Positions 53,749 to 62,921 of a stretch of 64,000 bases of DNA are shown in pieces (position 1 is the first letter of the stretch; the number at the start of each line of letters is the position of its first letter). The notes beneath the pieces were generated by a model. That model did no database searches. It worked only from the letters and a program-made list of their open reading frames with translations, and was not told the DNA's origin. Origin of the DNA: Anaerolineales bacterium. GTDB taxonomy: Bacteria; Chloroflexota; Anaerolineae; 4572-78; J111. Position numbers and translations under genes: made by a program. The stretch covers positions 992,001-1,056,000 of the forward strand of contig JACKAU010000002.1 of NCBI GenBank assembly GCA_020634855.1, read 5' to 3'.

Positions 53749-55257
53749 ATGGAAGAGTTGAAAAATTTGCAGGTGTTACAAAAAACCCCGACCGGTATCG
53801 AAGGGTTTGAGCATTTAACCATCGGGGGCCTGCCTAAAGGACGAACCACGTTAATGGTAGGGAGTTCCGGTTCAGGCAAAACTATTTTTGCCATTGAATT
53901 TCTCTATCGGGGCATCACCGAATTCAATCGTCCCGGTGTTTTTGTCACCTTTGAAGAACGCGCTCCCGACATTGTTCAAAATGTTAAAAGCATGCGGTGG
54001 CATCTCGATGAGTTGGTCCAGCAGGGGCAACTATTATTTGTCGATGGTTCGCCGGAATTAGAGCCGGTAGAAGAAACCGGCTCGTATGATCTTTCGGGGT
54101 TAATTGTTCAGATCAAATATGCGGTTGAAAAAATAAAGGCCAAGCAGGTCGTTTTGGACTCCATCGGCTCACTGTTTCATCAGTTTAGTAATGCCAATGT
54201 CATCCGGCGAGAAATCTTTCGGATTACGGAAGTCCTTAAAGAAATGGATGTGACCGCCATTATGACCGCCGAACGTTTGGAAGAATATGGTCCCATCTCC
54301 CGCTACGGGATCGAGGAGTTTGTGGCCGATAATGTCATTGTCTTACGAAATGTGCTCCACCAGGAAAAAATTCGGCGGACCATCCAGATTTTGAAGGTCA
54401 GAGGCAGTTCTCACGCTCAGGGTGAATTTCCGATCACAATCAGCGACTCCGGCATTAAGATCTTGCCGCTGTCGGCCATTGAGTTACAACAGGAGTCGTC
54501 TGATTACCGGATAACCACCGGCAACGAAGAACTCGATCAAATGACCAGCGGCGGCATTTTTCATGACTCGATTTTTCTGGTCAGCGGACCGACCGGCAGC
54601 GGCAAAACCCTCATATCGACTATGTTCACCGCCGCCGGGTGTCGGAATAAAGAGCGCGTTTTACTGCTGGCCTACGAAGAGTCACGGGACCAACTGCTGC
54701 GCAATGCCCGCTCGTGGGGCATTGATTTTGAACCCTGGGAGAATGACGGCTTGCTAAGAATTGTCTGTACCTACCCAGAAACAATGGGGTTGGAAGATCA
54801 CCTATTAACGGTTCGAAAAGAAATCGAGAATTTCAGACCCCAACGGTTAGTAGTGGACAGCGTCTCGGCTATGGAACGGGTGGCCAGCGTCCGCAACTTT
54901 CGGGAATTTGTCATTGGTCTCACCTCGTATGTAAAAAAAGAACGGGTCTGTTCGCTATTTACCAGCACTACCCCCCAACTATCCGGCGGCGAGTCGATTA
55001 CTGAGGCCCATATTTCCACGATTACCGATGTGATCGCCCTGCTCCGTTATGTGGAAGTGCAAGGCGTGATGCGGCGGGGTATTGCGGTTATCAAAATGCG
55101 CGGCTCGCAGCACGAAAAGAACGTCCGGGAATTCAATATCGACGGCCAAGGGCTGCATATTGGATTACCTTTTAAGAATGTTGAAAATATCATTCTGGGC
55201 ATCCCCGCTCGAACCACGCTGTCAGAAGTGGATCAGTTGGGCGATATGTTTGAATAA
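53749..55257 (+). CDS. kaiC: KaiC double-domain clock ATPase/autokinase
   Basis: A 502-residue protein with two RecA-like domains. CI: Walker A GSSGSGKT (K44), catalytic glutamates E69/E70 (VTFEER), EEYGPISRYGIEEFVADNV. CII: Walker A GPTGSGKT (K286), E310/E311 (LAYEES), and the phosphorylation motif TEAHISTITD with T418, S423 and T424 equivalent to T426, S431 and T432 of Synechococcus KaiC. The whole length aligns, but the C-terminus after GIPARTTLSE is about ten residues shorter than in Synechococcus, where the tail binds KaiA. KaiC is a slow ATPase and autokinase timing daily rhythms. A GGAG site precedes the ATG. The gene directly follows kaiB. Confidence 0.97.
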   Translation: MEELKNLQVLQKTPTGIEGFEHLTIGGLPKGRTTLMVGSSGSGKTIFAIEFLYRGITEFNRPGVFVTFEERAPDIVQNVKSMRWHLDELVQQGQLLFVDGSPELEPVEETGSYDLSGLIVQIKYAVEKIKAKQVVLDSIGSLFHQFSNANVIRREIFRITEVLKEMDVTAIMTAERLEEYGPISRYGIEEFVADNVIVLRNVLHQEKIRRTIQILKVRGSSHAQGEFPITISDSGIKILPLSAIELQQESSDYRITTGNEELDQMTSGGIFHDSIFLVSGPTGSGKTLISTMFTAAGCRNKERVLLLAYEESRDQLLRNARSWGIDFEPWENDGLLRIVCTYPETMGLEDHLLTVRKEIENFRPQRLVVDSVSAMERVASVRNFREFVIGLTSYVKKERVCSLFTSTTPQLSGGESITEAHISTITDVIALLRYVEVQGVMRRGIAVIKMRGSQHEKNVREFNIDGQGLHIGLPFKNVENIILGIPARTTLSEVDQLGDMFE

Positions 55258-55554
55258 TCAGGACCGACGCAGCACCCCAGGTGACAGTCACTTGAAAACG
55301 CTAAACTAACCTGTTTGAACGACCCCGATGCTGGTTTATCGACAATAAGTGACTGTCACCTTATTAATTTCAACGATTATCTGTTTACTTAATACCAAAG
55401 GTCTGATATAGTTAAATAACGTCATAGCCAAAATTCTTCCGGGCAACCTAGACCGTTGCTCACTTTCCAACGCCAGCCAGACCCAATGATTGCAGTAACA
55501 ATCGGTGTCGCTGGGGTTAGCTTCACTCGTTACTTGCAGCAGGGAACATCAATC
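55258..55554. other. 297-base gap after kaiC
   Basis: No gene is supported. It holds the inverted-repeat element at 55279-55361 and then AT-rich sequence (55362-55430) that may carry the promoter of the kinase gene at 55555. An in-frame TTG at 55456 would extend that gene but has no ribosome site. Confidence 0.6.
55279..55361. repeat. 83-base element bounded by perfect 15-base inverted repeats
   Basis: AGGTGACAGTCACTT (55279-55293) and its exact reverse complement (55347-55361). The core GTGACAGTCAC is itself nearly palindromic. Inside, TAAAC and GTTTA continue the pairing imperfectly. It lies 22 bases after the kaiC stop. It could be a REP-like hairpin, a small non-autonomous mobile element or a paired operator; no flanking direct repeat is obvious. 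Confidence 0.7.
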
Positions 55555-57015
55555 ATGAATGTTGAGCCAATAAAAGTTTTGTTGGTTGAAAATGATCCCA
55601 ATGATGTTGACCTCATCCAAATTGCCTTAGCCCAAGCTGATTTTGGCCGCATTGATTGGGATCAGGTCGACAGTCTGGGCGAGGCCATCGAATCTCTAGG
55701 ACAAACGCCATTTGACCTACTCCTGCTCGATCTGTCCCTACCTGATGCCTGGGGGCTTGATACCGTCAAACAAGTTAGACAACAAGCGCTCGATATTCCC
55801 ATTGTAGTTTTAACCGGCAATGCTGACGCGGAGCTGGCGCTGGAGGCCGTTAGATTGGGCGCTCAAGATTACCTGGTCAAAGGGCAAGTCAGTAATGGCA
55901 TGCTAGTACGCACCATTCGGCACGCCATCGAGCGCCACCACCTGCTTAAAGATCTGGAAACACAAATCACCGCTTTGCTTCACAGCGAAATCCGTTTCCA
56001 CAAAATGATCGAGCATAATGCGGATGCCATTGTAATTGTCGATCGGGCGGGTCTGATTCGATTTGTTAACCCGGCGGCTGAAAGACTATTCGGACGGCGG
56101 GCGGAGTACCTTCTAAACCAACTATTTAAGTATCCTATCGTGGTCGATGAACCGACCGAGATCACCATTACCTGTCCTAACGAAAAAGATTTTCTGGCCT
56201 TCGCCGAAATGCGAGTGGTTGAGATGACGTGGGAAGAGCAATCGGCTTACCTGGCTTCACTGCGCGATATTACTGAACGCAAACGGGTTGAAAAAACCTT
56301 ACGAGACCACATGCGCGAACTGGAAGCGCGTAATGAAGAATTAGATGCCTTTGCCCACTCAACCGCCCACGATCTAAGAAATCCGTTGACGCTCATTGTC
56401 GGCTTTGCCAAAATGTTAGAAGAAGAGTATAGCCGAATTCCTACAGTGGAGATTCAATCGACCTTAAAGACCATTGCTGACACAGGTCAGAAGATGAGCC
56501 ATATTATTGATGGCCTGCTGGTTTTAGCCGGGCTGCGTAATCAGGAAATTACGGTTGAACCGCTGGATATGGATTCGATTATGCGGGATGTCCGACAGCA
56601 GTTGAGCAACTTGATTGATACCTACCAAGTGGAAATCAATATGCCGGCTCAATGGCCAACCGTTATCGGGTATCGGCCCTGGGTTGAGCAGGTTTGGGCT
56701 AATTATCTCACTAATGGCATCAAATATGGCGGATTGCCTCCCCGACTGGAATTGGGGGCTGACATACAATCCCATAATATTGTTCGCTTCTGGGTTCGAG
56801 ATAACGGCCCTGGCCTTACTCTGGAAGAACAAAAACGTTTATTTGTGCCGTTTACCCGCCTTAAACGATCGGAGCAGGCTGATAACGGTTACGGATTAGG
56901 GCTGTCTATTGTCAAACGTATCGTCGAGCGGCTGGGGGGCCGGGTAGGGGTTGTTAGCCCGGGGATACCCGGCCAAGGCAGCGAATTCTTTTTCACCTTA
57001 TCGTCAAGAAGCTAA
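55555..57015 (+). CDS. Receiver-PAS histidine kinase downstream of kaiC
   Basis: 486 residues from the ATG at 55555 (MNVEPIKVLL), with AGGGA upstream. Receiver about 5-125 (LVENDPNDVDL, phosphoacceptor in LLLLDLSLPDAWG, lysine in YLVKGQ), PAS about 145-245 (NADAIVIVDRAGLIRFVNPA), then HisKA with H272 (AHDLRNPLTLIVGFAKML) and HATPase_c (VRDNGPGLTLEEQ, YGLGLSIVKRIVE). A receiver-first kinase can be both target and source of phosphate. It occupies the position after kaiC where an output kinase such as SasA might be expected, but it lacks the KaiB-like sensor domain of SasA. Confidence 0.93.
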   Translation: MNVEPIKVLLVENDPNDVDLIQIALAQADFGRIDWDQVDSLGEAIESLGQTPFDLLLLDLSLPDAWGLDTVKQVRQQALDIPIVVLTGNADAELALEAVRLGAQDYLVKGQVSNGMLVRTIRHAIERHHLLKDLETQITALLHSEIRFHKMIEHNADAIVIVDRAGLIRFVNPAAERLFGRRAEYLLNQLFKYPIVVDEPTEITITCPNEKDFLAFAEMRVVEMTWEEQSAYLASLRDITERKRVEKTLRDHMRELEARNEELDAFAHSTAHDLRNPLTLIVGFAKMLEEEYSRIPTVEIQSTLKTIADTGQKMSHIIDGLLVLAGLRNQEITVEPLDMDSIMRDVRQQLSNLIDTYQVEINMPAQWPTVIGYRPWVEQVWANYLTNGIKYGGLPPRLELGADIQSHNIVRFWVRDNGPGLTLEEQKRLFVPFTRLKRSEQADNGYGLGLSIVKRIVERLGGRVGVVSPGIPGQGSEFFFTLSSRS

Positions 57016-57020
57016 CCACT

Positions 57021-58955
57021 ATGCACAATACATCGCTTACTATTCTGGTTGTTGAAGACAATGCTGGAGATTATGGCCTGCTGGAGTTGGCCCTAAAACG
57101 AACCGATTACTACCAGAGCCGGCTGATCCGGGCCGAGACATTTGCTGAGGCCCTAGACTATCTTGACAACCACACGGCGGACATCATCCTATTGGATCTT
57201 TCTCTGCCTGATATGTGGGGCGTAGACACCGTAAGGCGGTTAAAAGATCATGTGCCGGCCACCCCGATTATAGTTTTAACCGGCTATGAAGATGAGACGG
57301 TAGGCACAGAGGTTGTTCAAGCCGGCGCTCAGGATTATTTTGTTAAAGGCGAATTCAGCGGCAATATTATGTTACGGGCCATTCGCTACGCCATCGAGCG
57401 CCAACGCCTAATGTTAAAGGAACTACACTCCAATGAAGAGCGGTTTCGACAGGTTGTTTCATCGATTAGCGATCACATTTACGTCAGCGAAATCAAAGAA
57501 GATGGGCAACAGGTAAATTTGTACCTGTCGCCGCACATTGCATCTTTAACGGGCTATCCTTTGGAAAAATTTGCCGAAGACTGGCACTTTTGGCCGTCAA
57601 CGGTCATCTATCCCGATGACCGGCCCATCGCCGCGCTGCAAGCTTCTCGTTTACTAAAAGGCAAAAACAGCGAAGTGGAGTACCGCTTACTTCGCGAAGA
57701 CGGCGAAATCATCTGGGTGCGCGACAGCGCCAGAGTAAAAGCAGAAAATAATACCAAAATTATTTATGGCGTGGTCAGTAATATTACGGAACGGAAACGG
57801 CTGGAAGATCAACTCCACCAATCACAAAAAATGGAGGCGATTGGTCGTTTGGCCGGCGGTATTGCCCATGATTTCAACAATGTGTTGACCATCATTACCG
57901 GCAACTGCGATTTCATTCTCAAGTCCGAAGACCTGCCCGACCACCACCGTAATGATATCGAACAAATCAGAATGGCCGGGCAAAAAGCAGCCTCGCTAAC
58001 CCAGCATTTACTGACCTTCAGCCGCCAGCAAACGCTGCAATTGCAATTGGTCAATCTTAATCAGCTTGTGTCCAATATGGAACCTATGCTCAGACGCTTA
58101 TTGCCGAGGACAATGAAGTTAACGGTTGCCCTAGACCCGATACTAGGTCCGGTTAAAGCCGATCCAGGGCAATTTGAACATGCCATTCTCAATTTGGTGC
58201 TCAATGCCAAAGATGCCATGCCTGACGGTGGCCGGCTCAGCATTGAAACCCACCATACGGTTGTTGATGACCACTATATTAGCCGGCCTGGTGATATCAA
58301 CCCCGGCCCATACGTTGTGCTGGTCATCAGCGACACCGGTATCGGGATGACTAAAGAGACTCTAAACCAAATTTTTGAACCCTTTTTTACAACTAAAGGC
58401 GTTCATAAAGGAACCGGGCTAGGCCTGTCTATCGTTCACGGTGTGGTCAAGCAAAGTGGCGGTCAAATTTTTGTCGAGAGTCAACCCGATCACGGTACCA
58501 CTTTCAAAATTTATTTGCCACAATCACTCACTGACCAGACCATTAAAGACAGCCACGAACCCGGCGACGACACCCCCTACACCAACGAAACCATCCTTCT
58601 AATAGAACCGGAGGATCCCATCCGAGATTTAACCCGCCGAATTCTCACCCGGTACGGTTATACCGTGTTAGAAGCCCAAAACGGCAGCGAGGCGCTTCAT
58701 CTAGCAGAACAATCTCACCATCCTATTCACTTGGCCCTAACCGATGTCGCCTTACCAAATGGCTTAAATGCCGATCAACTGGCCAAACAGCTAAAATCGC
58801 GCTATCCTCAGACCAAAATTTTGTTTATGTCAGGGTACAATGATAATGCCGTCTTGTATCAAGATGTTATCACCAACGACGACGCTTTTTTACAAAAACC
58901 GTTTAGAGATATAACGTTAATTCAAAAAGTACGCCAACTTCTCGACTCAAACTAA
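57021..58955 (+). CDS. Hybrid kinase: receiver-PAS-HisKA-HATPase-receiver
   Basis: A 644-residue hybrid kinase five bases after the previous gene. Receiver about 5-125 (VVEDNAGDYGL, ILLDLSLPDMWG), PAS about 135-255 (DHIYVSEIKEDGQQV, EYRLLREDGEIIWVRD), HisKA with H283 (GGIAHDFNNVLTII), HATPase_c (ISDTGIGMTKE, KGTGLGLSIVHG), and a C-terminal receiver about 525-644 (phosphoacceptor in ALTDVALP, lysine in LQKPFRD). In the last receiver the usual acidic pair is changed to IEPED, which may weaken magnesium binding. The PAS closely resembles one in the LOV sensor at 17266-21312. Confidence 0.93.
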   Translation: MHNTSLTILVVEDNAGDYGLLELALKRTDYYQSRLIRAETFAEALDYLDNHTADIILLDLSLPDMWGVDTVRRLKDHVPATPIIVLTGYEDETVGTEVVQAGAQDYFVKGEFSGNIMLRAIRYAIERQRLMLKELHSNEERFRQVVSSISDHIYVSEIKEDGQQVNLYLSPHIASLTGYPLEKFAEDWHFWPSTVIYPDDRPIAALQASRLLKGKNSEVEYRLLREDGEIIWVRDSARVKAENNTKIIYGVVSNITERKRLEDQLHQSQKMEAIGRLAGGIAHDFNNVLTIITGNCDFILKSEDLPDHHRNDIEQIRMAGQKAASLTQHLLTFSRQQTLQLQLVNLNQLVSNMEPMLRRLLPRTMKLTVALDPILGPVKADPGQFEHAILNLVLNAKDAMPDGGRLSIETHHTVVDDHYISRPGDINPGPYVVLVISDTGIGMTKETLNQIFEPFFTTKGVHKGTGLGLSIVHGVVKQSGGQIFVESQPDHGTTFKIYLPQSLTDQTIKDSHEPGDDTPYTNETILLIEPEDPIRDLTRRILTRYGYTVLEAQNGSEALHLAEQSHHPIHLALTDVALPNGLNADQLAKQLKSRYPQTKILFMSGYNDNAVLYQDVITNDDAFLQKPFRDITLIQKVRQLLDSN

Positions 58956-59107
58956 TCCCAACCCCGCTACTTGCACCACGCTTAGCAGTAACAGTTGATT
59001 GACAGCAATTCACAACTAAAAATCAAGCCAAATTAGCTATTGCGATCTATCGCTTGCAAGACACCTGCTAGCTAATGGCTGAGTAATTACGTAGCTGGGA
59101 GGTCAGC

Positions 59108-60238
59108 ATGATGAAAACTGAGCTTAATACACAGCCCGATCTAATCGCCGCCGTGGAGACTTCGCCTTTTCAAGCTGATCTTCTACAACATGTACCCGAT
59201 GCCGTTATTATCACCGATTTGGATTTCAACATCAATAGTTGGAATAATGCCGCCGAGACAATCTATGGCTGGCAAGCCCACGAGGTGATAGGGAAAAGAT
59301 TGGGCAATATTGTCTCTACGACATTTCCACACAACCATCAAGAAGCGGTTATTACCCATCTCTTTAATGTCGGCAATTGGCAGGGGCAAGTCATTCAAAA
59401 GCGGCGGAATGGGCAGGAAATTCATATTTCAGCCTCAGTATCCTTGGTCAAAGACTCAAACGATCATTCCGTGGGGGTTATCATAATCAATCGGCCTTTA
59501 GCCAAACGAAACACTGAAGCTGTTGAAATTAAAACTTTAACCAGAGAAGTTGACCGTCTTAACAAAGAGATCAAGGCTATTTCATATTCGGTTTCGCATG
59601 ATTTAAGGGCGCCCCTCAGAGCGATTAGCGGGTTTGCTCAGGTTATTACGCAGCGACATTGGGCCGATTTAAATGGAGAAACCCAACACTTTTTAAGCAA
59701 TATCATCGAGGCCAGTAACCATTTAGATCAACTCATTAACGATCTACTCACCTACGCCCGGTTAGGGCATCGCGTAATACAGCCTCGATCGGTCGATCTG
59801 GCCGATTTGTTGGATCATATTATTCTGACCCTTTCTGAAGAAATAGAAAAAACAGACGCCAAAATTGATCTGCCGGATACCCTATGTACGCTGCAAACCG
59901 ATCCGTTTCTGATGACGCAAATTCTCACAAATGTAATAGAAAATGCCATAATTTATCATCGGCCCAATCTTAAACCACATATCATCATCTCTTGTCAGAT
60001 CGAACCGGAACAGGTTGTTATTGGAATAGCCGATAATGGCCTGGGTATTCCATCCGAATATCACCACAAAATCTTCGATATTTTCCAACGATTGCACCAT
60101 CACGATACCTATGATGGCAACGGTATTGGCCTTTGTTTGGTAAAAAAGGCATTAGATTTGCTTAGTGGTCATATCAGCATAGAATCCATTGAAGGTAACG
60201 GGTCTATATTTTGGATAACGCTGCCCCATGCTGATTGA
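59108..60238 (+). CDS. PAS histidine kinase of the cyanobacterial phytochrome-kinase type
   Basis: A 376-residue kinase. PAS about 25-130 (PDAVIITDLDFNINSWNNA, AETIYGWQAHEVIG), coiled coil 135-160, HisKA with H164 (SYSVSHDLRAPLRAISGFA), HATPase_c (IADNGLGIPSEYHHK, FQRLHHHDTYDGNGIGL). The SVSHDLRAPLR and FQRLH signatures are those of Cph1-like kinases, which signal to Rcp1-type regulators; exactly such a regulator follows at 60334. The PAS itself has no bilin-binding or LOV cysteine, so the ligand is unknown. GGGAGGTC precedes the first ATG; the second ATG, one codon on, is equally possible. Confidence 0.93.
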   Translation: MMKTELNTQPDLIAAVETSPFQADLLQHVPDAVIITDLDFNINSWNNAAETIYGWQAHEVIGKRLGNIVSTTFPHNHQEAVITHLFNVGNWQGQVIQKRRNGQEIHISASVSLVKDSNDHSVGVIIINRPLAKRNTEAVEIKTLTREVDRLNKEIKAISYSVSHDLRAPLRAISGFAQVITQRHWADLNGETQHFLSNIIEASNHLDQLINDLLTYARLGHRVIQPRSVDLADLLDHIILTLSEEIEKTDAKIDLPDTLCTLQTDPFLMTQILTNVIENAIIYHRPNLKPHIIISCQIEPEQVVIGIADNGLGIPSEYHHKIFDIFQRLHHHDTYDGNGIGLCLVKKALDLLSGHISIESIEGNGSIFWITLPHAD

Positions 60239-60333
60239 TAGGGGAGTCATAGCGACAGATAAGCGGATATTACGAATCGTGCTTGATCTACCCGGCCAAA
60301 TTTCTGCATGCTTTCCTTTAGAAAAGAGGCCAT

Positions 60334-60777
60334 ATGAAACCGGCTATTATTTTATTAATTGACGATAACCACATGGATATCGAATTAGTCCTTCTGGCAA
60401 TAGCCGGGTTGGAAGTAAATTATGAGGTCCAAACGGCTCATAGTGGTTACGAAGCTCTGGATTATCTATTTGGCCGTGCTAAATTTGCCGATCGCAGCCG
60501 GTTCCCTTTGCCCGACATCGTTCTGCTCGACCTAAAAATGCCGGGGCTTGACGGGCACGAAGTATTACGCCGCATAAAAACCACGCCCGGTCTCAAACGA
60601 TTACCTGTAATTATCTTTACATCTTCCAAAGAAGATATCGACCGCGCTAACTGTTATGACAGCGGCGCCAACAGTTACGTTGTTAAACCACTGTTGCTAG
60701 AAGAGTTACAAACTATTATGAAACAGATTGAAACCTATTGGCTCGATCTTAATATCGGCCCCCCCACGATGCCTTAG
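60334..60777 (+). CDS. Rcp1-like single-domain response regulator
   Basis: A 147-residue receiver. LLIDDNHMDIELVLLAI gives the acidic pair, ADRSRFPLPDIVLLDLKMPG the long beta3 insert and phosphoacceptor typical of Rcp1, and SYVVKPLLLEELQ the lysine; IETYWLDLNIGPP is the usual Rcp1 tail. It has no output domain and is probably phosphorylated by the kinase encoded just upstream. Confidence 0.94.
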   Translation: MKPAIILLIDDNHMDIELVLLAIAGLEVNYEVQTAHSGYEALDYLFGRAKFADRSRFPLPDIVLLDLKMPGLDGHEVLRRIKTTPGLKRLPVIIFTSSKEDIDRANCYDSGANSYVVKPLLLEELQTIMKQIETYWLDLNIGPPTMP

Positions 60778-60841
60778 TGATCGTTACTAACTCCGCATAA
60801 CCCCAATGCGTCCAACCATACATAATCTTAAGGGTAAAAAA

Positions 60842-62806
60842 ATGAGCAAGACCTCCATTCGAATTCTATACGTCGATGATTATCCATTTGATCGAGAATT
60901 GGTGCGGACGACGTTAGAGAACGCGGATTTTGATTTACAAATTACGGAAGCAGCATCTCGGTCCGAGTTTGAGGAAAAACTGGCTCAAGCGAAATATGAT
61001 CTGGTCTTGAGCGATTTCAACATTCTGGGTTTCACTGGCCTACAGGTCCTTGATGCGGTTTGGGCCACCGACCAAACCATACCGGTCATTATTGTCACGG
61101 GCACAGGCTCAGAAGAAATTGCCGTTGAAACCCTTAAACGAGGGGCGGCTGATTATGTTATCAAATCACCCAAGCATATTCAACGGCTACCTAATACCAT
61201 CAAAGGCGTCCTTGAAAAAGAGAAACTTAAACAACACAACCGACAAGCAGAAGAAGCTCTTAGAGAAAGCCAGAAACAGCTCCAACAGATCGTCAACTCT
61301 ATCCGCGATCACATCTATGTCACCGAACTCACCGCGTCGGGCGAACGGATCAATCGCTACATTTCAACCAATGTTAGGGCCTTAACCGGCTACCCCCTGG
61401 AAAAATTTATTAATGACTGGAACTTCTGGGGCTCACAAGTCATTCATCCGGCTGATCGCGATGTTGCGGCTGCCCAGGCCAGACGATTGGCCCAAGGACA
61501 GGCCAGTCAAGTTGAATACCGCATGATCAGGGCCGACGGTGAAGTTATTTGGGTTCGGGATAGCGCCAACGTAGAACCTCAAGGTCAGTCCACCATTGTT
61601 TATGGCGTTGTCGGCAATATCACCGAACGTAAACAATTAGAAGAACAACTTCAACAATCACAAAAACTAGAAGCCTTAGGCCGCCTGGCCGGCGGTATTG
61701 CCCATGACTTCAACAATCTTCTTACCGTCATTCTCGGCAATTGTGATCTGGCCCTCGATCAAATCGAACAGGCTAGTTTAATCCGCGACGAGTTGGAAGG
61801 CATTAAAACAGCCGGCGAACGAGCCGTGGCCCTGGTTCGACAACTGTTGGCTTTTAGTCGCCAGCAAATTCTACAACCCCAAATTTTAGATTTGAATGCC
61901 GTGGTGGCCACTATGAACCAAATGCTGCAACGATTGATTGGTTCAGATATTATTCTGGTAAGTGAACTTGGCCCGCAAGCCGCCACTGTCAAAGCTGATC
62001 AGGGACAAATCGAACAAGTGATCATGAATTTGGTCATTAATGCCCGAGACGCCATGCCAACCGGCGGAACCTTAAGAATAAGCACGGAAACGATGGCCTT
62101 GGAAAAAGGGGCTACACGTGAGTGGGTCGATTTGGAGCCGGGCCACTACGCTGTCTTAACGATCCAAGATAGTGGGATTGGCATGGATCAGGAGGTTATG
62201 AATCACATCTTCGATCCTTTTTTTACAACCAAAGAAGCCGGCAAAGGTACGGGGTTGGGGCTATCAACCGTTCATGGCATTATTAAACAGAGTAACGGCC
62301 ATATTTGGGTTGACAGCCAAATAAATCAGGGTACAAAATTTACTATTCTTTTGCCTAAGGCGGAAATAGAAACCATTGACCGACAAGAACCGACCAACGA
62401 ACCATCACCCCAAAGCGCCAAAACGATTTTACTGGTTGAGGATGAAGATATGATCCGGGATCTGGCCCAACGAACGCTGCTTAAAGATGGTTACCTGGTC
62501 CTTGAAGCAAAAAATGGTCAGGAAGCCTTAGATATTTTCAATGAATATTCCGGTACTATCGATTTACTTTTGACCGATATCGTCATGCCGGGCAAAATCG
62601 CCGGAGATAAGTTAGCCAAAATCATTACGTCCCTGCGTCCGGAAACAAAAATCCTCTACATCTCCGGTCATCCTAAAGACATAAGGCTCACTCAAAATTT
62701 CATCACTCAAAATTCTGCATTCTTACAAAAACCTTTCACCCCAAGCAAGCTGGCTCATAAAGTCCGAGAGGTGCTGGACATCAAAGTCTCGCCGACCAGT
62801 GCTTAA
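60842..62806 (+). CDS. Hybrid kinase: receiver-PAS-HisKA-HATPase-receiver
   Basis: 654 residues from the ATG at 60842 (MSKTSIRILYVDD), preceded by AAGGG; an in-frame ATG at 60806 is less well placed. Receiver about 5-125 (LVLSDFNILGFTG, a SDF type), PAS about 135-255 (DHIYVTELTASGERINRYIS), HisKA with H288 (GGIAHDFNNLLTVILGN), HATPase_c (IQDSGIGMDQE, KGTGLGLSTVHG), C-terminal receiver about 530-650 (LVEDEDMIRD, LLTDIVMPGKIAG, LQKPFTP). It shares architecture and about the same PAS with the kinase at 57021, so the two are duplicates. Confidence 0.93.
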   Translation: MSKTSIRILYVDDYPFDRELVRTTLENADFDLQITEAASRSEFEEKLAQAKYDLVLSDFNILGFTGLQVLDAVWATDQTIPVIIVTGTGSEEIAVETLKRGAADYVIKSPKHIQRLPNTIKGVLEKEKLKQHNRQAEEALRESQKQLQQIVNSIRDHIYVTELTASGERINRYISTNVRALTGYPLEKFINDWNFWGSQVIHPADRDVAAAQARRLAQGQASQVEYRMIRADGEVIWVRDSANVEPQGQSTIVYGVVGNITERKQLEEQLQQSQKLEALGRLAGGIAHDFNNLLTVILGNCDLALDQIEQASLIRDELEGIKTAGERAVALVRQLLAFSRQQILQPQILDLNAVVATMNQMLQRLIGSDIILVSELGPQAATVKADQGQIEQVIMNLVINARDAMPTGGTLRISTETMALEKGATREWVDLEPGHYAVLTIQDSGIGMDQEVMNHIFDPFFTTKEAGKGTGLGLSTVHGIIKQSNGHIWVDSQINQGTKFTILLPKAEIETIDRQEPTNEPSPQSAKTILLVEDEDMIRDLAQRTLLKDGYLVLEAKNGQEALDIFNEYSGTIDLLLTDIVMPGKIAGDKLAKIITSLRPETKILYISGHPKDIRLTQNFITQNSAFLQKPFTPSKLAHKVREVLDIKVSPTSA

Positions 62807-62849
62807 CCCACTAAAATAAACTCCCAATAAACTTTAGATCACTGACATG

Positions 62850-62893
62850 TCACAAACTTCGTGCTATTCTCCTAAAGAATAGAGTTTTTGTGA
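62850..62893 (+). terminator. Weak two-part hairpin between kinase and ABC genes
   Basis: The inner stem is CTATTC (62864-62869) with GAATAG (62877-62882), followed by AGTTTTTG. The outer stem is TCACAAA (62850-62856) with TTTGTGA (62887-62893). The inner stem plus T-run could end the kinase transcript, but the stem is short and AU-rich. Confidence 0.4.
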
Positions 62894-62921
62894 ACCGTTA
62901 CGGAGCGTAAAAGGAGATATA

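Noticed and set aside
53749..55257. Interpretation of kaiC as a RadA/DnaB-like or generic KaiC-like ATPase
   Set aside because: The double RecA domain, both glutamate pairs and the TEAHISTITD phosphosite motif match true KaiC along the full length, and kaiB is adjacent.
55456..55554. N-terminal extension of the kinase at 55555 from an upstream TTG
   Set aside because: No ribosome site, no homology to receiver N-termini, and the ATG at 55555 begins directly at the receiver.
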